Counted from the first letter of the stretch, positions 35,654-44,790 are shown. The stretch is DNA of 45,832 bases from Lachnospiraceae bacterium (GCA_029338735.1 JAQYAY010000013.1:1-45832), one strand, 5' to 3'. Translations and numbers: made by a program. Notes: a model not told the origin generated them from the sequence alone.

Positions 35654-36724
35654 ATGGCTAAAGTAGTAGTTGGAATGAGTGGCGGCGTCGATTCATCGGT
35701 TGCCGCTTATTTATTAAAAAAACAGGGATATGATGTCATCGGAGTTACTATGCAGATCTGGCAGAATCCTGATCAGGCCTGTCGTCTTGAGGAACGTGGC
35801 TGCTGTGGACTTTCTGCAGTAGAGGATGCCAGAAGGGTAGCGGGAGTACTCGGAATTCCGTACTATGTGATGAATTTCAAGGATGATTTCAGAAAATATG
35901 TAATGGACTATTTCGTCGACGAATATAAGCATGGCCGGACACCGAATCCGTGTATAGCCTGCAACCGTTATATCAAGTGGGAAGGCCTTCTCAAGCGAAG
36001 CCTTGATATAGGAGCAGACTATATCGCAACAGGTCATTATGCGCGTATCGAGACACTGCCGAATGGAAGGGTAGCAATAAAAAATTCTGTGACCGCTGAA
36101 AAGGATCAGACCTATGTGCTCTATTCCCTGACACAGGAACAGCTGTGCCACACTCTGATGCCGGTCGGCGATTATGATAAGCCAACAATAAGGAAAATAG
36201 CAGAAGAAGCCGGCCTTCCGGTCGCACATAAGCGTGATTCAGAGGACATCTGCTTCATCCCGGATGGCGATACAGGAGCCTTTCTTGACAGTGAGCTCGG
36301 GGCTGATGCACCAGGCGAGGGCAACTATATAGATAAAAATGGAAAAATCCTGGGAAAACATAAAGGAATCACTCACTATACGATAGGCCAGAGGAAAGGT
36401 ATTGGAATAGCATTAGGACATCGGGTCTTCGTGCAGAAACTGGATGTGCCGCATAATGAAGTGGTACTCGGAGAAAATGAAGATCTGTTCACAGATACAC
36501 TTACAGCCGATAATCTGTGCTATATGAGTGAGGAACATTTCTCTCAGGAAAAAACATATATCGGAAAAATCCGTTACTCAGATCCGGGCACACCCTGTCA
36601 CATCAGATATAATGGTGACATCTTAGAAGTAACGTTTGAAAAAAAAGTCCGCGCCGTGACACCAGGCCAGGCACTGGTACTATATGATGGAGATTATGTC
36701 GCAGGTGGAGGCATAATCAGGTAG
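35654..36724 (+). CDS. mnmA: tRNA-specific 2-thiouridylase
   Basis: Thiolates U34 of tRNA-Lys, -Glu and -Gln. The 356-residue product has the PP-loop SGGVDSS (9-15), the catalytic cysteine C100 in NPCIAC, the second cysteine C200 in DICFIPDGD, and the HYTIGQRKGIGI segment. The ATG at 35654 gives the normal N-terminus (MAKVVVGMSGG); a TTG at 35645 is possible. Neither has a clear ribosome binding site. It ends one base before the stop of the convergent PHP gene. Confidence 0.95.
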   Translation: MAKVVVGMSGGVDSSVAAYLLKKQGYDVIGVTMQIWQNPDQACRLEERGCCGLSAVEDARRVAGVLGIPYYVMNFKDDFRKYVMDYFVDEYKHGRTPNPCIACNRYIKWEGLLKRSLDIGADYIATGHYARIETLPNGRVAIKNSVTAEKDQTYVLYSLTQEQLCHTLMPVGDYDKPTIRKIAEEAGLPVAHKRDSEDICFIPDGDTGAFLDSELGADAPGEGNYIDKNGKILGKHKGITHYTIGQRKGIGIALGHRVFVQKLDVPHNEVVLGENEDLFTDTLTADNLCYMSEEHFSQEKTYIGKIRYSDPGTPCHIRYNGDILEVTFEKKVRAVTPGQALVLYDGDYVAGGGIIR

Positions 36725-36725
36725 A

Positions 36726-37541
36726 TTACAACAAAACCCTGCGCGGAATTCTGTCCATATACACGTTAAAATACTCAAACCCAATTGATCTCAGCTCAGG
36801 CACCACTTTCTCATACGCAATTGCCACATCCTTCGGCTCATGCGCATCAGCACCCAGCGTGATGTCACGCCCGCCAATGTCATAGTAGTACTGAAGAATC
36901 TGATATGACGGATTCGGCTCAGACATGCCATATCTGAACGCACCGGTATTCACCTCAAGTGACTTGCCATGCATGATAAGATGTCTGAGAATAGCATCAA
37001 TCTGTTCCTTATAATCTTCAAACGGGCAGTCAGCAGCAGGTGAGCCGAAATACTTAAGGCCGTATCTGACCACATAGTCGAGATGCCCGAGAGTATCGTA
37101 TTCATCGAAGGCACGGATATTTTCAAGCACCTGATCAAAGTAGGTTCTGTAAGCATCCCGGACATTTATATTTCTATAGAAATCCTCATAGTACGGGTCA
37201 TATCCGTTTATCGCATGGACAGATCCAATGACGAAATCGAAATCATATTTTTTCAGAATCTCGTGATGCTCCGTAGCCAGATAAGGCTGAAGACCCATTT
37301 CAATTCCAATTTCAATCCTGAAATCATCACTGCTATATTTTTTTCTTATAACAGGCATTTCATCCCAGTATTTCTCGAAATCCAAATCGAAAAGATGTGG
37401 CTCCTCTTTGTAGTCTATATCCAGATGATCAGTAAAGCAGATACCGCCAAGATTTCTCTTTTTAGCAGCAGCTATCATATCAGCCGGCTCAGCGTCGCTA
37501 TCTCCAGAGAACCTTGTGTGCATATGTGTGTCATAAAGCAT
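36726..37541 (-). CDS. PHP-family phosphoesterase, histidinol-phosphatase type
   Basis: A 271-residue metal-dependent phosphoesterase of the HisK/YtvP type. Metal-site motifs: YDTHMHTRFSGDS at the start, CFTDHLDIDY, IGIEMGL, DFVIGSVHAI, GHLDYV and a C-terminal LGADAHEP. It could be histidinol-phosphatase, but no other his genes are in the window, so the substrate is open. AGGAGG lies eight bases before the ATG. Confidence 0.85.
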   Translation of the reverse strand: MLYDTHMHTRFSGDSDAEPADMIAAAKKRNLGGICFTDHLDIDYKEEPHLFDLDFEKYWDEMPVIRKKYSSDDFRIEIGIEMGLQPYLATEHHEILKKYDFDFVIGSVHAINGYDPYYEDFYRNINVRDAYRTYFDQVLENIRAFDEYDTLGHLDYVVRYGLKYFGSPAADCPFEDYKEQIDAILRHLIMHGKSLEVNTGAFRYGMSEPNPSYQILQYYYDIGGRDITLGADAHEPKDVAIAYEKVVPELRSIGFEYFNVYMDRIPRRVLL

Positions 37542-37562
37542 AATGTGTGCCTCCTGGGATGA

Positions 37563-37571
37563 ATTATATCA
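37563..37571 (-). promoter_or_regulatory. Extended -10 promoter of the PHP gene
   Basis: On the minus strand TGATATAAT is a complete extended -10 element (37571-37563), 21 bases before the start codon. The leader would be very short. No good -35 box is seen, as is common with extended -10 promoters. Confidence 0.55.
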
Positions 37572-37681
37572 CAGAAATATATCATGTGCCATGTGGAAGA
37601 AGGGCAGAGTGAAAAAAGCCTCTGCACATCTGACACAAAATAGATATTCCGTTAAAACTTTGTCAAACATAAAAATTAGAC

Positions 37682-37710
37682 TTGAAAAATATAATCAAAT
37701 TCGTTATAGT
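37682..37710 (+). promoter_or_regulatory. Promoter of gap
   Basis: TTGAAA (37682-37687), 17 bases, TATAGT (37705-37710). The predicted start is near 37717, giving a leader of about 60 bases with AGGAGG. Confidence 0.65.
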
Positions 37711-37775
37711 ATATGTGTTTACGGAAATTGTTCCGAAGACAAAACAAAACTTACAGACGTAGGAGGAATTTACAA

Positions 37776-38795
37776 ATGGCAGTAAGAGTAGCAATCAATG
37801 GATTTGGACGTATCGGTCGTCTTGCATTCCGTCAGATGTTCCAGGCAGAGGGATTCGAGATCGTAGCAATCAACGATCTGACAAGCCCGGAGATGCTTGC
37901 ATATCTTCTGAAGTATGATTCATCACAGGGTCGTTATGCAAAGGCTGACAAGGTTTCATTCACTGATCATTCCATCATCGTAGACGGACAGGAGATCGAG
38001 ATCTACAAAGAGCCAGATGCTCATAACCTTCCTTGGGGCAAGCTTGATATCGATGTAGTACTTGAGTGTACTGGATTCTATACCTCAAAGGCTAAGGCAC
38101 AGGCTCATATCGATGCAGGTGCTAAGAAGGTAGTTATCTCAGCTCCAGCAGGAAATGATCTTCCTACAATCGTTTATAATACAAACCACGAGACACTTAC
38201 AGCAGATGACAACATCATTTCAGCTGCATCATGCACAACCAACTGCCTCGCACCTATGGCAAAGGCTCTCAACGAGCTCGCACCAATCCAGTCAGGTATC
38301 ATGGTTACAATCCATGCTTACACTGGTGACCAGATGATCCTTGATGGACCACAGAGAAAGGGTAACTTCCGTCGTAGCCGTGCAGGTGCTGAGAACATCG
38401 TTCCTAACTCAACAGGAGCTGCAAAGGCAATCGGACTTGTTGTTCCAGAACTCAATGGCAAGCTCATCGGATCAGCTCAGCGTGTACCTGTACCAACAGG
38501 TTCTACAACAATCCTTACAGCTGTTGTAAAGGGTGACGTTACTGTTGACCAGATCAATGCCAAGATGAAGGCTTCAACAAACGAGTCATTCGGATACAAC
38601 GAGGATCAGATCGTATCAAAGGATATCGTAGGCATGACTTATGGTTCACTCTTTGATTCAACACAGACAATGGTTCTTCCAGTAGGTGATGGCAATACAG
38701 AGGTTCAGGTTGTTTCATGGTATGACAATGAGAACTCATTCACATCAAATATGTGCAGAACTATCAAGTATTTCGCAAAGTTCCTCAACAAGTAA
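37776..38795 (+). CDS. gap: Glyceraldehyde-3-phosphate dehydrogenase
   Basis: NAD-dependent glycolytic enzyme. The 339-residue product has the Rossmann start [17 protein letters not shown], the catalytic C153 in [12 protein letters not shown], and the phosphate-site segment [19 protein letters not shown]. It ends [12 protein letters not shown]-type, typical of glycolytic Gap. The ATG at 37776 has AGGAGG nine bases upstream; a longer frame from 37713 is leader. Its codon choice is more uniform than its neighbours', as expected for high expression. Confidence 0.98.
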   Translation: MAVRVAINGFGRIGRLAFRQMFQAEGFEIVAINDLTSPEMLAYLLKYDSSQGRYAKADKVSFTDHSIIVDGQEIEIYKEPDAHNLPWGKLDIDVVLECTGFYTSKAKAQAHIDAGAKKVVISAPAGNDLPTIVYNTNHETLTADDNIISAASCTTNCLAPMAKALNELAPIQSGIMVTIHAYTGDQMILDGPQRKGNFRRSRAGAENIVPNSTGAAKAIGLVVPELNGKLIGSAQRVPVPTGSTTILTAVVKGDVTVDQINAKMKASTNESFGYNEDQIVSKDIVGMTYGSLFDSTQTMVLPVGDGNTEVQVVSWYDNENSFTSNMCRTIKYFAKFLNK

Positions 38796-38824
38796 TTCTT
38801 GCGAATTAAGACCTTGATTTTACA

Positions 38825-38859
38825 GGGGTCCGGCTTAGGGGCCGGGCTCCTTTTCTTTT
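38825..38859 (+). terminator. Terminator between gap and pgk
   Basis: A 10-bp GC-rich stem (38825-38834 with 38841-38850) followed by TTTTCTTTT. With no clear promoter after it, it probably works as a leaky terminator that sets gap above pgk. Confidence 0.75.
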
Positions 38860-38876
38860 GAAGAAAGGAATCCACA

Positions 38877-40100
38877 ATGGAACTTAATAAAAAGTCAGTA
38901 GATGACATCAATGTAAAAGGCAAGAGAGTACTCTGTCGCTGCGATTTCAATGTACCTCTCAAGAATGGTGAGATCACAGATGAGAACAGACTCGTTGCAG
39001 CACTTCCTACAATCAAGAAGCTGATCTCTGACGGAGGAAAGGTAATCCTCTGCTCACACCTTGGAAAAGTAAAGACTGAGGAAGACAAGAAGACAAAGAC
39101 TCTTGCACCAGTAGCTAAGAGACTTTCAGAGCTTCTCGGACAGGATGTCAGGTTCGTAGCAGATCCTGAGGTTGTAGGAGCTAATGTCAGAGCAGCAGTT
39201 GATGAGATGAAGGATGGAGACGTTATCCTTCTTGAGAACACCAGATTCCGTCCAGAGGAGACAAAAAACGGAGAGGCATTCTCAAAGGATCTCGCATCAA
39301 TCGCAGACGTATTTGTAAATGATGCATTCGGAACAGCTCACAGAGCTCACTGCTCAAATGTAGGTGTCGCAGAAGAGCTTCGTAAAGAGGGCAAGCCGGC
39401 AGTAGTTGGATACCTCATGCAGAAGGAGATCGACTTCCTCGGAAAGGCAGTTGAGGATCCTGTACGTCCATTCGTAGCAATCCTCGGCGGCGCTAAGGTA
39501 GCAGACAAGCTCAATGTTATTTCAAATCTCCTTGATAAGTGTGATACACTGATCATCGGTGGTGGAATGGCATATACATTCATCAAGGCACAGGGCTATT
39601 CAGTAGGAAAGTCACTCTGCGATGATACCAAGATTGATTACTGCAAGGAAATGATCGAGAAGGCACAGAAGCTCGGCAAAAAGCTTCTTCTTCCTGTAGA
39701 TGCAGTAGTAGTAAAGGATTTCCCAGATCCTATCGATGCTGATGTTGATACACAGGTTGTAGACATCAAGGCAATTCCAGATGATATGGAGGCCTGCGAT
39801 ATCGGACCTAAGACTGCAGAGCTCTATGCTAATGAAGTCAAGTCTGCAAAGACAGTTGTATGGAACGGACCTATGGGCGTATTCGAGAACCCTACTCTTG
39901 CAGCAGGTACTCTGAAGGTTGCTCAGGCTATGGCAGATGCTGATGCTACAACGATCATTGGTGGTGGTGATTCAGCTGCAGCTGTCAACCAGATGGGTCT
40001 TGGCAGCAAGATGAGCCACATTTCAACAGGTGGTGGTGCTTCACTTGAGTTCCTTGAGGGTAAGGAGCTTCCAGGAATCGCAGCAGCAGATGAGAAATAA
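38877..40100 (+). CDS. pgk: Phosphoglycerate kinase
   Basis: Makes ATP from 1,3-bisphosphoglycerate in glycolysis. The 407-residue product has [36 protein letters not shown], the central [12 protein letters not shown] and the C-terminal [21 protein letters not shown] lies upstream of the ATG. Between it and tpiA lies a heptad-repeat element instead of a simple spacer. Confidence 0.98.
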   Translation: MELNKKSVDDINVKGKRVLCRCDFNVPLKNGEITDENRLVAALPTIKKLISDGGKVILCSHLGKVKTEEDKKTKTLAPVAKRLSELLGQDVRFVADPEVVGANVRAAVDEMKDGDVILLENTRFRPEETKNGEAFSKDLASIADVFVNDAFGTAHRAHCSNVGVAEELRKEGKPAVVGYLMQKEIDFLGKAVEDPVRPFVAILGGAKVADKLNVISNLLDKCDTLIIGGGMAYTFIKAQGYSVGKSLCDDTKIDYCKEMIEKAQKLGKKLLLPVDAVVVKDFPDPIDADVDTQVVDIKAIPDDMEACDIGPKTAELYANEVKSAKTVVWNGPMGVFENPTLAAGTLKVAQAMADADATTIIGGGDSAAAVNQMGLGSKMSHISTGGGASLEFLEGKELPGIAAADEK

Positions 40101-40105
40101 GGTTT

Positions 40106-40194
40106 TAGGATATAGGATATAGGATATAGGGGATAGATAATAATTAATTCCTAACCCCTAACCCCTGCCCCCTAACCCCTAACCCCTAACCCCT
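40106..40194 (+). repeat. Telomere-like heptad repeat with complementary arms
   Basis: The left arm is three TAGGATA units and one TAGGGGA (40106-40133). After an AT-rich stretch, the right arm is about six CCCCTAA-type units (40149-40194; two read CCCCTGC and CCCCTGA). The right arm reads TTAGGGG on the other strand, so the arms are related as an inverted repeat. It fills the gap between pgk and tpiA, ahead of the tpiA AAGGAGA site. Confidence 0.85.
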
Positions 40195-40214
40195 GATACA
40201 AGGAGAACCAAGAA

Positions 40215-40964
40215 ATGAGAAAGAAAATTATCGCCGGAAACTGGAAAATGAACGAGACTCCGAGCGAAGCTTTAAAGCTCGTTGAGACTCTTAAGCCTCT
40301 GGTTAATAATCCGGATGTAGATGTAGTTTATTGCGTACCTGCAATCGATATCGTACCTGTGGCAAATGCAGTAAAAGGTACTAATGTCCATGTAGGTGCC
40401 GAGAATATGTACTTCGAGGAGAAGGGTGCATATACCGGTGAGATCTCAGCAGCAATGCTTAAGGATGCTGGTGTTGAGTTCGTAATCATCGGACATTCAG
40501 AGAGAAGAGGATACTTCCTCGAGGATGATACACTTCTCAACAAGAAGGTAAAGAAGGCATTTGAGGCTGGTCTTACGCCTATACTCTGCTGTGGTGAGTC
40601 ACTTGAGCAGAGAGAGCAGGGCATTACTCTTGACTGGATCCGTATGCAGATCAAGCTCGATCTCGCAGGTGTGACAAAGGAGCAGGCTGCTTCCATGGTC
40701 ATCGCTTATGAGCCAATCTGGGCCATAGGAACAGGCAAGACTGCTACAGCTGATCAGGCTGAAGAGGTCTGCAAGGCTATCCGTGAGACTATTGCTGAGG
40801 TTTATGATACAGACACAGCTGAGAAGATCAGAATCCAGTATGGCGGATCAATGAACGCTGGCAACTGCAAGGAACTTCTTGCAAAGCCTGATATCGATGG
40901 TGGTCTGATCGGCGGTGCTTCACTGAAGCCTGACTTCGGACAGATCGTAAATTACAATAAGTAA
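40215..40964 (+). CDS. tpiA: Triosephosphate isomerase
   Basis: Interconverts dihydroxyacetone phosphate and glyceraldehyde 3-phosphate. The 249-residue TIM barrel has [11 protein letters not shown] at the start (catalytic Lys), H94 in IIGHSERR, and E166 in [11 protein letters not shown]. The phosphate-binding YGGSMN and GGLIGGASL are near the end. AAGGAGA precedes the ATG. It is the last glycolytic gene of the cluster. Confidence 0.98.
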   Translation: MRKKIIAGNWKMNETPSEALKLVETLKPLVNNPDVDVVYCVPAIDIVPVANAVKGTNVHVGAENMYFEEKGAYTGEISAAMLKDAGVEFVIIGHSERRGYFLEDDTLLNKKVKKAFEAGLTPILCCGESLEQREQGITLDWIRMQIKLDLAGVTKEQAASMVIAYEPIWAIGTGKTATADQAEEVCKAIRETIAEVYDTDTAEKIRIQYGGSMNAGNCKELLAKPDIDGGLIGGASLKPDFGQIVNYNK

Positions 40965-40977
40965 TAAAGATTTTGGG

Positions 40978-41006
40978 TTGATTTTCTACGTAGATTAGAG
41001 TAGAAT
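40978..41006 (+). promoter_or_regulatory. Promoter of glnA
   Basis: TTGATT (40978-40983), 17 bases, TAGAAT (41001-41006). The same bases can also form an imperfect stem (TTGAT and TCTAC with GTAGA and ATCAA), so in readthrough RNA this region would be a hairpin. Confidence 0.5.
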
Positions 41007-41021
41007 CAAAAAGTTGGTATT

Positions 41022-41105
41022 CTGCTTTTACAGGGAAGGCAGTGTATCATACATCAAATTTTCAAAGCACCTGTCCAAATGCGTCTTGGATAGGTGCTAT
41101 TTTTT
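41022..41105 (+). promoter_or_regulatory. glnA leader: ANTAR-type hexaloop hairpin and intrinsic terminator
   Basis: The first hairpin (41022-41042, CTGC/GCAG plus U-A and G-U pairs) exposes the six-base loop ACAGGG, with A in position 1 and G in position 4. This is the pattern ANTAR proteins bind. A strong terminator follows: a 13-bp stem (41066-41078 with 41086-41098) and six T (41100-41105), only 15 bases before the glnA start. I did not find the second hexaloop hairpin expected for a full ANTAR site. Confidence 0.55.
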
Positions 41106-41119
41106 AATGAGGTGTTTTT

Positions 41120-42370
41120 ATGTCAGGGTACACGCAGGAAGAGGCATTAGAGTACGTTGAAGAAAATGATGTGAGATTTGTCAGACTTGCATTTTCTGAT
41201 ATGCTTGGAAATCACAAGAATATTTCCATACAGCCTGATATGCTTGCACAGGCTTTCTCGCAGGGTATAGCATTTGATGCATTCAGGATTCTGGGATTTG
41301 ATGATCCGGATTACAGGGATCTGTATCTGATTCCCGATCCATCGACACTTTCTGTACTGCCATGGCGGCCACAGACCGGAAGGGTCATCAGATTTTACTG
41401 CAACGTAGTGACTCAGAACGGTAGGCCTTATCCATATGATACCAGGAAATTCCTGATGGATTCCATCAAGGAGTGCAGGGATGCGGGATTTCTGGTGAGA
41501 CTCGGACTCCGCAGTGAGTTTTATCTGTTCAAAAATGATGAAGACGGTACTCCTACACTGGAGCCGATGGATCATGGAACCTACTTCGATGTGGCTCCTC
41601 TTGATAAGGGTGAGAATATCCGTCGTGAGATCTGTCTGTCACTTTCAGATATGGAGGTGGCTCCGAGATCGAGTCATCATGAGACAGGCCCGGGACAGAA
41701 TGAGATTGAGTTCCACGCATCAGGGGCGCTTCAGAGTGCAGATCACTTCATGACATACAAGAATGTCGTGACCACGATTGCTGCAAGAAACGGTCTTACC
41801 GCATCTTTTGAACCGAAGCCGCTTGAAGGGATGCCGGGAAACGGGTTCCATCTTCAGATAGCATTGTTCAGGGGAGCCGAGAACCTTTTCGATACGGATC
41901 CGGATACCGTATTTGCTTTTATGGCAGGTGTTTTCAACCGTATCCGCGATATAACTGTTTTCTTAAACACCAGAAAAGAGTCATATCTCAGATTCGGAGA
42001 GAATGAGGCACCGAAGTACCTGACCTGGTCACATCAGAATGAATCGAGACTGTTCAGGGTTCCGCTGGTATCAGACAGGTATGAGTACTGTCTGCTGCGT
42101 TCGCCGGATTCGATGCTTAATCCATACATCGCATTCGCAATGGTGATCCAGGCCGGACTCCTCGGAGTAAAGAATAAAGAAAAGCTTCCTGAGCCGCTTG
42201 AGAAGCCAGGTAATCTGATCTCTGACGAAGATAGAAAGAAATATCAGAAGCTGCCACTGTCACTTGGAGAGGCGATAGATGTAGCAAGAGAGTCGGAGTT
42301 CCTGAATGACGAAAAGAGAAAGGCCATCACTGGTCGTTTCCTTGATACCTTAAAGGATAATGAGCTGTAA
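41120..42370 (+). CDS. glnA: Glutamine synthetase, type I family
   Basis: ATP-dependent synthesis of glutamine from glutamate and ammonia. The 416-residue product has FVRLAFSDMLGNHKNISI near the start, SEFYLFK, and SSHHETGPGQNEIEF (glutamate and metal site). FEPKPLEGMPGNGFH follows, where relatives usually have an NGSGMH form, and then NESRLFRVP. It is a little short for the family, and the central motif is divergent, so a related gamma-glutamyl ligase is a remote alternative. GAGGTG lies five bases before the ATG. A regulator gene follows closely. Confidence 0.88.
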   Translation: MSGYTQEEALEYVEENDVRFVRLAFSDMLGNHKNISIQPDMLAQAFSQGIAFDAFRILGFDDPDYRDLYLIPDPSTLSVLPWRPQTGRVIRFYCNVVTQNGRPYPYDTRKFLMDSIKECRDAGFLVRLGLRSEFYLFKNDEDGTPTLEPMDHGTYFDVAPLDKGENIRREICLSLSDMEVAPRSSHHETGPGQNEIEFHASGALQSADHFMTYKNVVTTIAARNGLTASFEPKPLEGMPGNGFHLQIALFRGAENLFDTDPDTVFAFMAGVFNRIRDITVFLNTRKESYLRFGENEAPKYLTWSHQNESRLFRVPLVSDRYEYCLLRSPDSMLNPYIAFAMVIQAGLLGVKNKEKLPEPLEKPGNLISDEDRKKYQKLPLSLGEAIDVARESEFLNDEKRKAITGRFLDTLKDNEL

Positions 42371-42384
42371 GTGGAGGTAAACCG

Positions 42385-42954
42385 TTGGAAAGAGCTTTGA
42401 TTATCGCGGATGCTCCGAAGGCGATGAAATTCTTCAAGGACTTTCTCGAAAAGTATGGTTATGACAAAATAAGGCTTGCGGCCACGGTTGAGGAAGGCCG
42501 GCAGGCCATGTCGGAATTTTCTCCTGATGTCTGTATCATAAATGCTCCGATCGGACATGAGGGAGGAGAAAATCTTTCAACCGAACTCGCTGCTGATATC
42601 AGCTGTCAGGTGATACTTTTTATCAAAGAGGATTACTATGACGAGATATCGGAATCAGTTGAAAAAGAAGGAGTAATGTGTCTCCCGAAGCCAATCAGCA
42701 AGTTGTTGTTTGCCAGAGCCCTGGGCTTTGCAGAGGCTGGTGACAGCAGGATGAAAAAGGCCTACATGGAGATAAAGAGGCTTGAGAAAAAGATTGAAGA
42801 GATGCGGCTTGTAAATCGTGCCAAGAGCATTCTGATGACTGAGAAAGAGATGTCAGAGCCTGACGCTCACCGCTACATCGAGAAGACTGCGATGGACAGA
42901 AGAGTGTCGCGTGGGCAGGTGGCAGAGGAGATTATTGATTTTTATACGGCATGA
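42385..42954 (+). CDS. ANTAR-domain RNA-binding regulator with a pseudo-receiver (NitR-like)
   Basis: Predicted antiterminator for nitrogen genes. The N-terminal 115 residues resemble a response-regulator receiver, but the acidic pair is missing (IIADAPK) and the phosphorylation site is Asn (N53 in CIINAPI); the conserved Lys (K102 in LPKPI) remains. A coiled coil (about 120-140) leads into an ANTAR domain ending DRRVSRGQVAEEIIDFY. The start is TTG at 42385, with GGAGG seven bases upstream. A gene of this kind after glnA is known in solventogenic clostridia (NitR). It probably acts on the glnA leader. Confidence 0.87.
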   Translation: MERALIIADAPKAMKFFKDFLEKYGYDKIRLAATVEEGRQAMSEFSPDVCIINAPIGHEGGENLSTELAADISCQVILFIKEDYYDEISESVEKEGVMCLPKPISKLLFARALGFAEAGDSRMKKAYMEIKRLEKKIEEMRLVNRAKSILMTEKEMSEPDAHRYIEKTAMDRRVSRGQVAEEIIDFYTA

Positions 42955-42955
42955 G

Positions 42956-43078
42956 TCAGGAGTTTAAGTTCTGAGTACTAAGTTATGAGTTGAATGTTTT
43001 TTAATAATGATTTATAATCTATTAGTTATTTCGTAATTATACAGTACGAGAAACTCCGAACTTAGAACTAATAACTCA
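42956..43078 (+). repeat. Heptad repeat, GAGTT type, flanking the pyrG promoter
   Basis: The left arm (42956-42992) reads AGGAGTT, TAAGTTC, TGAGTAC, TAAGTTA, TGAGTTG. The right arm (43051-43078) on the other strand reads TGAGTTA, TTAGTTC, TAAGTTC, GGAGTTT. The period is seven bases and the arms are partly complementary, with about 58 bases between them. Confidence 0.75.
42990..43018 (+). promoter_or_regulatory. Promoter of pyrG
   Basis: TTGAAT (42990-42995), 17 bases, TATAAT (43013-43018). It lies in the loop between the two heptad arms. The predicted start is near 43025, so only the right arm would be in the pyrG leader. Confidence 0.7.
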
Positions 43079-43095
43079 GATTGAAAGGAACAGAA

Positions 43096-44706
43096 ATGGC
43101 AAAGAATACGAAGTTTGTTTTCGTAACCGGTGGTGTGGTTTCAGGACTTGGAAAAGGAATCACTGCAGCTTCACTGGGAAGACTCTTAAAGACCCGTGGT
43201 TACAAGGTCGCTTCAATGAAGCTCGATCCTTATATGAATGTAGATCCGGGAACCATGAGTCCGTACCAGCATGGCGAGGTGTTCGTCACTGAGGATGGTG
43301 CAGAGACAGACCTTGACCTTGGTCATTATGAGAGATTCATTGATGAGAATCTGAATAAATTTTCGAACCTGACCTCAGGTAAGGTATACTGGAATGTCTT
43401 AAACCGTGAGAGACAGGGTGAGTACCTCGGACAGACAGTTCAGGTCATTCCGCATATCACCGATGAGATCAAGCATTTCATATATCTCGGATCAGAGAGT
43501 ACCAATGCTGATGTCATGATCGTAGAGATCGGTGGTACGACAGGTGATATAGAGTCACAGCCATTCCTTGAGGCTATCAGACAGGTATCCCTTGAGAGAG
43601 GAACTGAGAATACACTTTTCATTCATGTGACACTGGTTCCGTTCCTTGCAGGCTCTAATGAGCACAAGAGCAAGCCTACACAGCATTCAGTCAAGGAGCT
43701 CCGTTCACTTGGTATCTCACCTGATATTATTGTAGCCCGTGCCAATGAGCCTCTTGAGCAGAGTATCAAGGACAAGATCAGCCTCTTCTGCAATGTCAAG
43801 AAGGACTGCGTGATCGAGAATACTACAATGGAGTCTCTGTATGAGGCACCTCTGATGCTTCATGACAATGGGCTTGATACCGTTGTATGCCGTGAGCTCG
43901 GCCTTGGCAATAAGAAGCCGGATCTCACAGAGTGGCAGAACCTAGTAAAGAGAATCCACAATCTGAAGAAGAATGTAAAGGTCGGTATAGTAGGAAAGTA
44001 CGTTGCACTTCATGATGCATATCTGTCAGTCCGTGAGGCACTGTACCATGGCGGATATGAGAATGATGCAAATGTTGATATATCATGGATTGATTCTGAG
44101 AAGATCACAGATGAAAATGTAGCCGAGACACTCAAAGGTCTTGATGGAATCGTGGTTCCTGGCGGCTTCGGTGAGAGAGGAATTGAGGGAATGGTTGCTG
44201 CGTGCAGATATGCCCGTGAGAACAATATCCCATACCTTGGCCTCTGCCTCGGAATGCAGATCTCAGTCATTGAGTATGCCCGTGATGTAGCTGGAATTCC
44301 TGATGCCAACAGCCGTGAGTTCGATGAGAATGGCAAGCATCTCGTGATCGACCTGATGGAAGAGCAGATGCGCATAGTCCGCAAGGGCGGTACGATGCGT
44401 CTTGGAGCATACCCGTGCAAGATCGTAAAGGGTACAATGCTTGAAAAGGCATATGGCCTGCGTCAGGTAAATGAGCGTCACAGACACAGATTCGAGTTCA
44501 ATAATGAGTACAAGGATGTCCTCACAAAGGCTGGCCTCAAGATCTCAGGAACTTCACCAGATGGTTCAATCGTTGAAGCTGTCGAAGAGCCGAAGAACCG
44601 TTTCCATGTAGGCGTTCAGTTCCATCCAGAGTTCAAGAGCCGTCCGAACAAGGCGCATCCGCTGTTCAGAGAGTTCATTACTGCATGTGTAGAGCAGGAA
44701 AAGTAA
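43096..44706 (+). CDS. pyrG: CTP synthase
   Basis: Aminates UTP to CTP using glutamine. The 536-residue product has the synthetase domain with [20 protein letters not shown] at the start and [11 protein letters not shown]. The class I glutamine amidotransferase domain (from about 290) has C384 in LCLGMQ and FHPEFKSRP. The ATG at 43096 has AAAGGAA five bases upstream; a TTG at 43081 is less likely. I saw no initial G-run of the kind that serves pyrG attenuation in Bacillus. Confidence 0.98.
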   Translation: MAKNTKFVFVTGGVVSGLGKGITAASLGRLLKTRGYKVASMKLDPYMNVDPGTMSPYQHGEVFVTEDGAETDLDLGHYERFIDENLNKFSNLTSGKVYWNVLNRERQGEYLGQTVQVIPHITDEIKHFIYLGSESTNADVMIVEIGGTTGDIESQPFLEAIRQVSLERGTENTLFIHVTLVPFLAGSNEHKSKPTQHSVKELRSLGISPDIIVARANEPLEQSIKDKISLFCNVKKDCVIENTTMESLYEAPLMLHDNGLDTVVCRELGLGNKKPDLTEWQNLVKRIHNLKKNVKVGIVGKYVALHDAYLSVREALYHGGYENDANVDISWIDSEKITDENVAETLKGLDGIVVPGGFGERGIEGMVAACRYARENNIPYLGLCLGMQISVIEYARDVAGIPDANSREFDENGKHLVIDLMEEQMRIVRKGGTMRLGAYPCKIVKGTMLEKAYGLRQVNERHRHRFEFNNEYKDVLTKAGLKISGTSPDGSIVEAVEEPKNRFHVGVQFHPEFKSRPNKAHPLFREFITACVEQEK

Positions 44707-44710
44707 ATAA

Positions 44711-44780
44711 GGATATAGGGGTTAGGGGATAGGATACAGGGTTATGTTAAAAGCCCTAACTCCTATCCCCTATCCCCTAA
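44711..44780. repeat. Heptad repeat foldback between convergent pyrG and aroE
   Basis: The left arm (44711-44743) is GGATATA, GGGGTTA, GGGGATA, GGATACA, GGGTTA. The right arm (44754-44780) is CCCTAAC, TCCTATC, CCCTATC, CCCTAAA. The arms pair over about 28 positions with a 10-12 base loop. As the only structure between two convergent genes it may end both transcripts. Confidence 0.8.
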
Positions 44781-44790
44781 ATCATATTTT

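Noticed and set aside
37543-37785. 80-codon plus-strand frame between the PHP gene and gap
   Set aside because: It covers the two divergent promoters and overlaps the gap start with no ribosome binding site.
40106-40194. CCCCTAA array as a CRISPR array or a riboswitch for tpiA
   Set aside because: Units are seven bases with no spacers, and there is no aptamer-like fold; it is a simple heptad repeat.
41120-42370. glnA as a broken gene because its central motif departs from NGSGMH
   Set aside because: The frame is intact, other active-site segments are present, and the leader and regulator imply an active nitrogen-controlled gene; the change looks like subfamily divergence.
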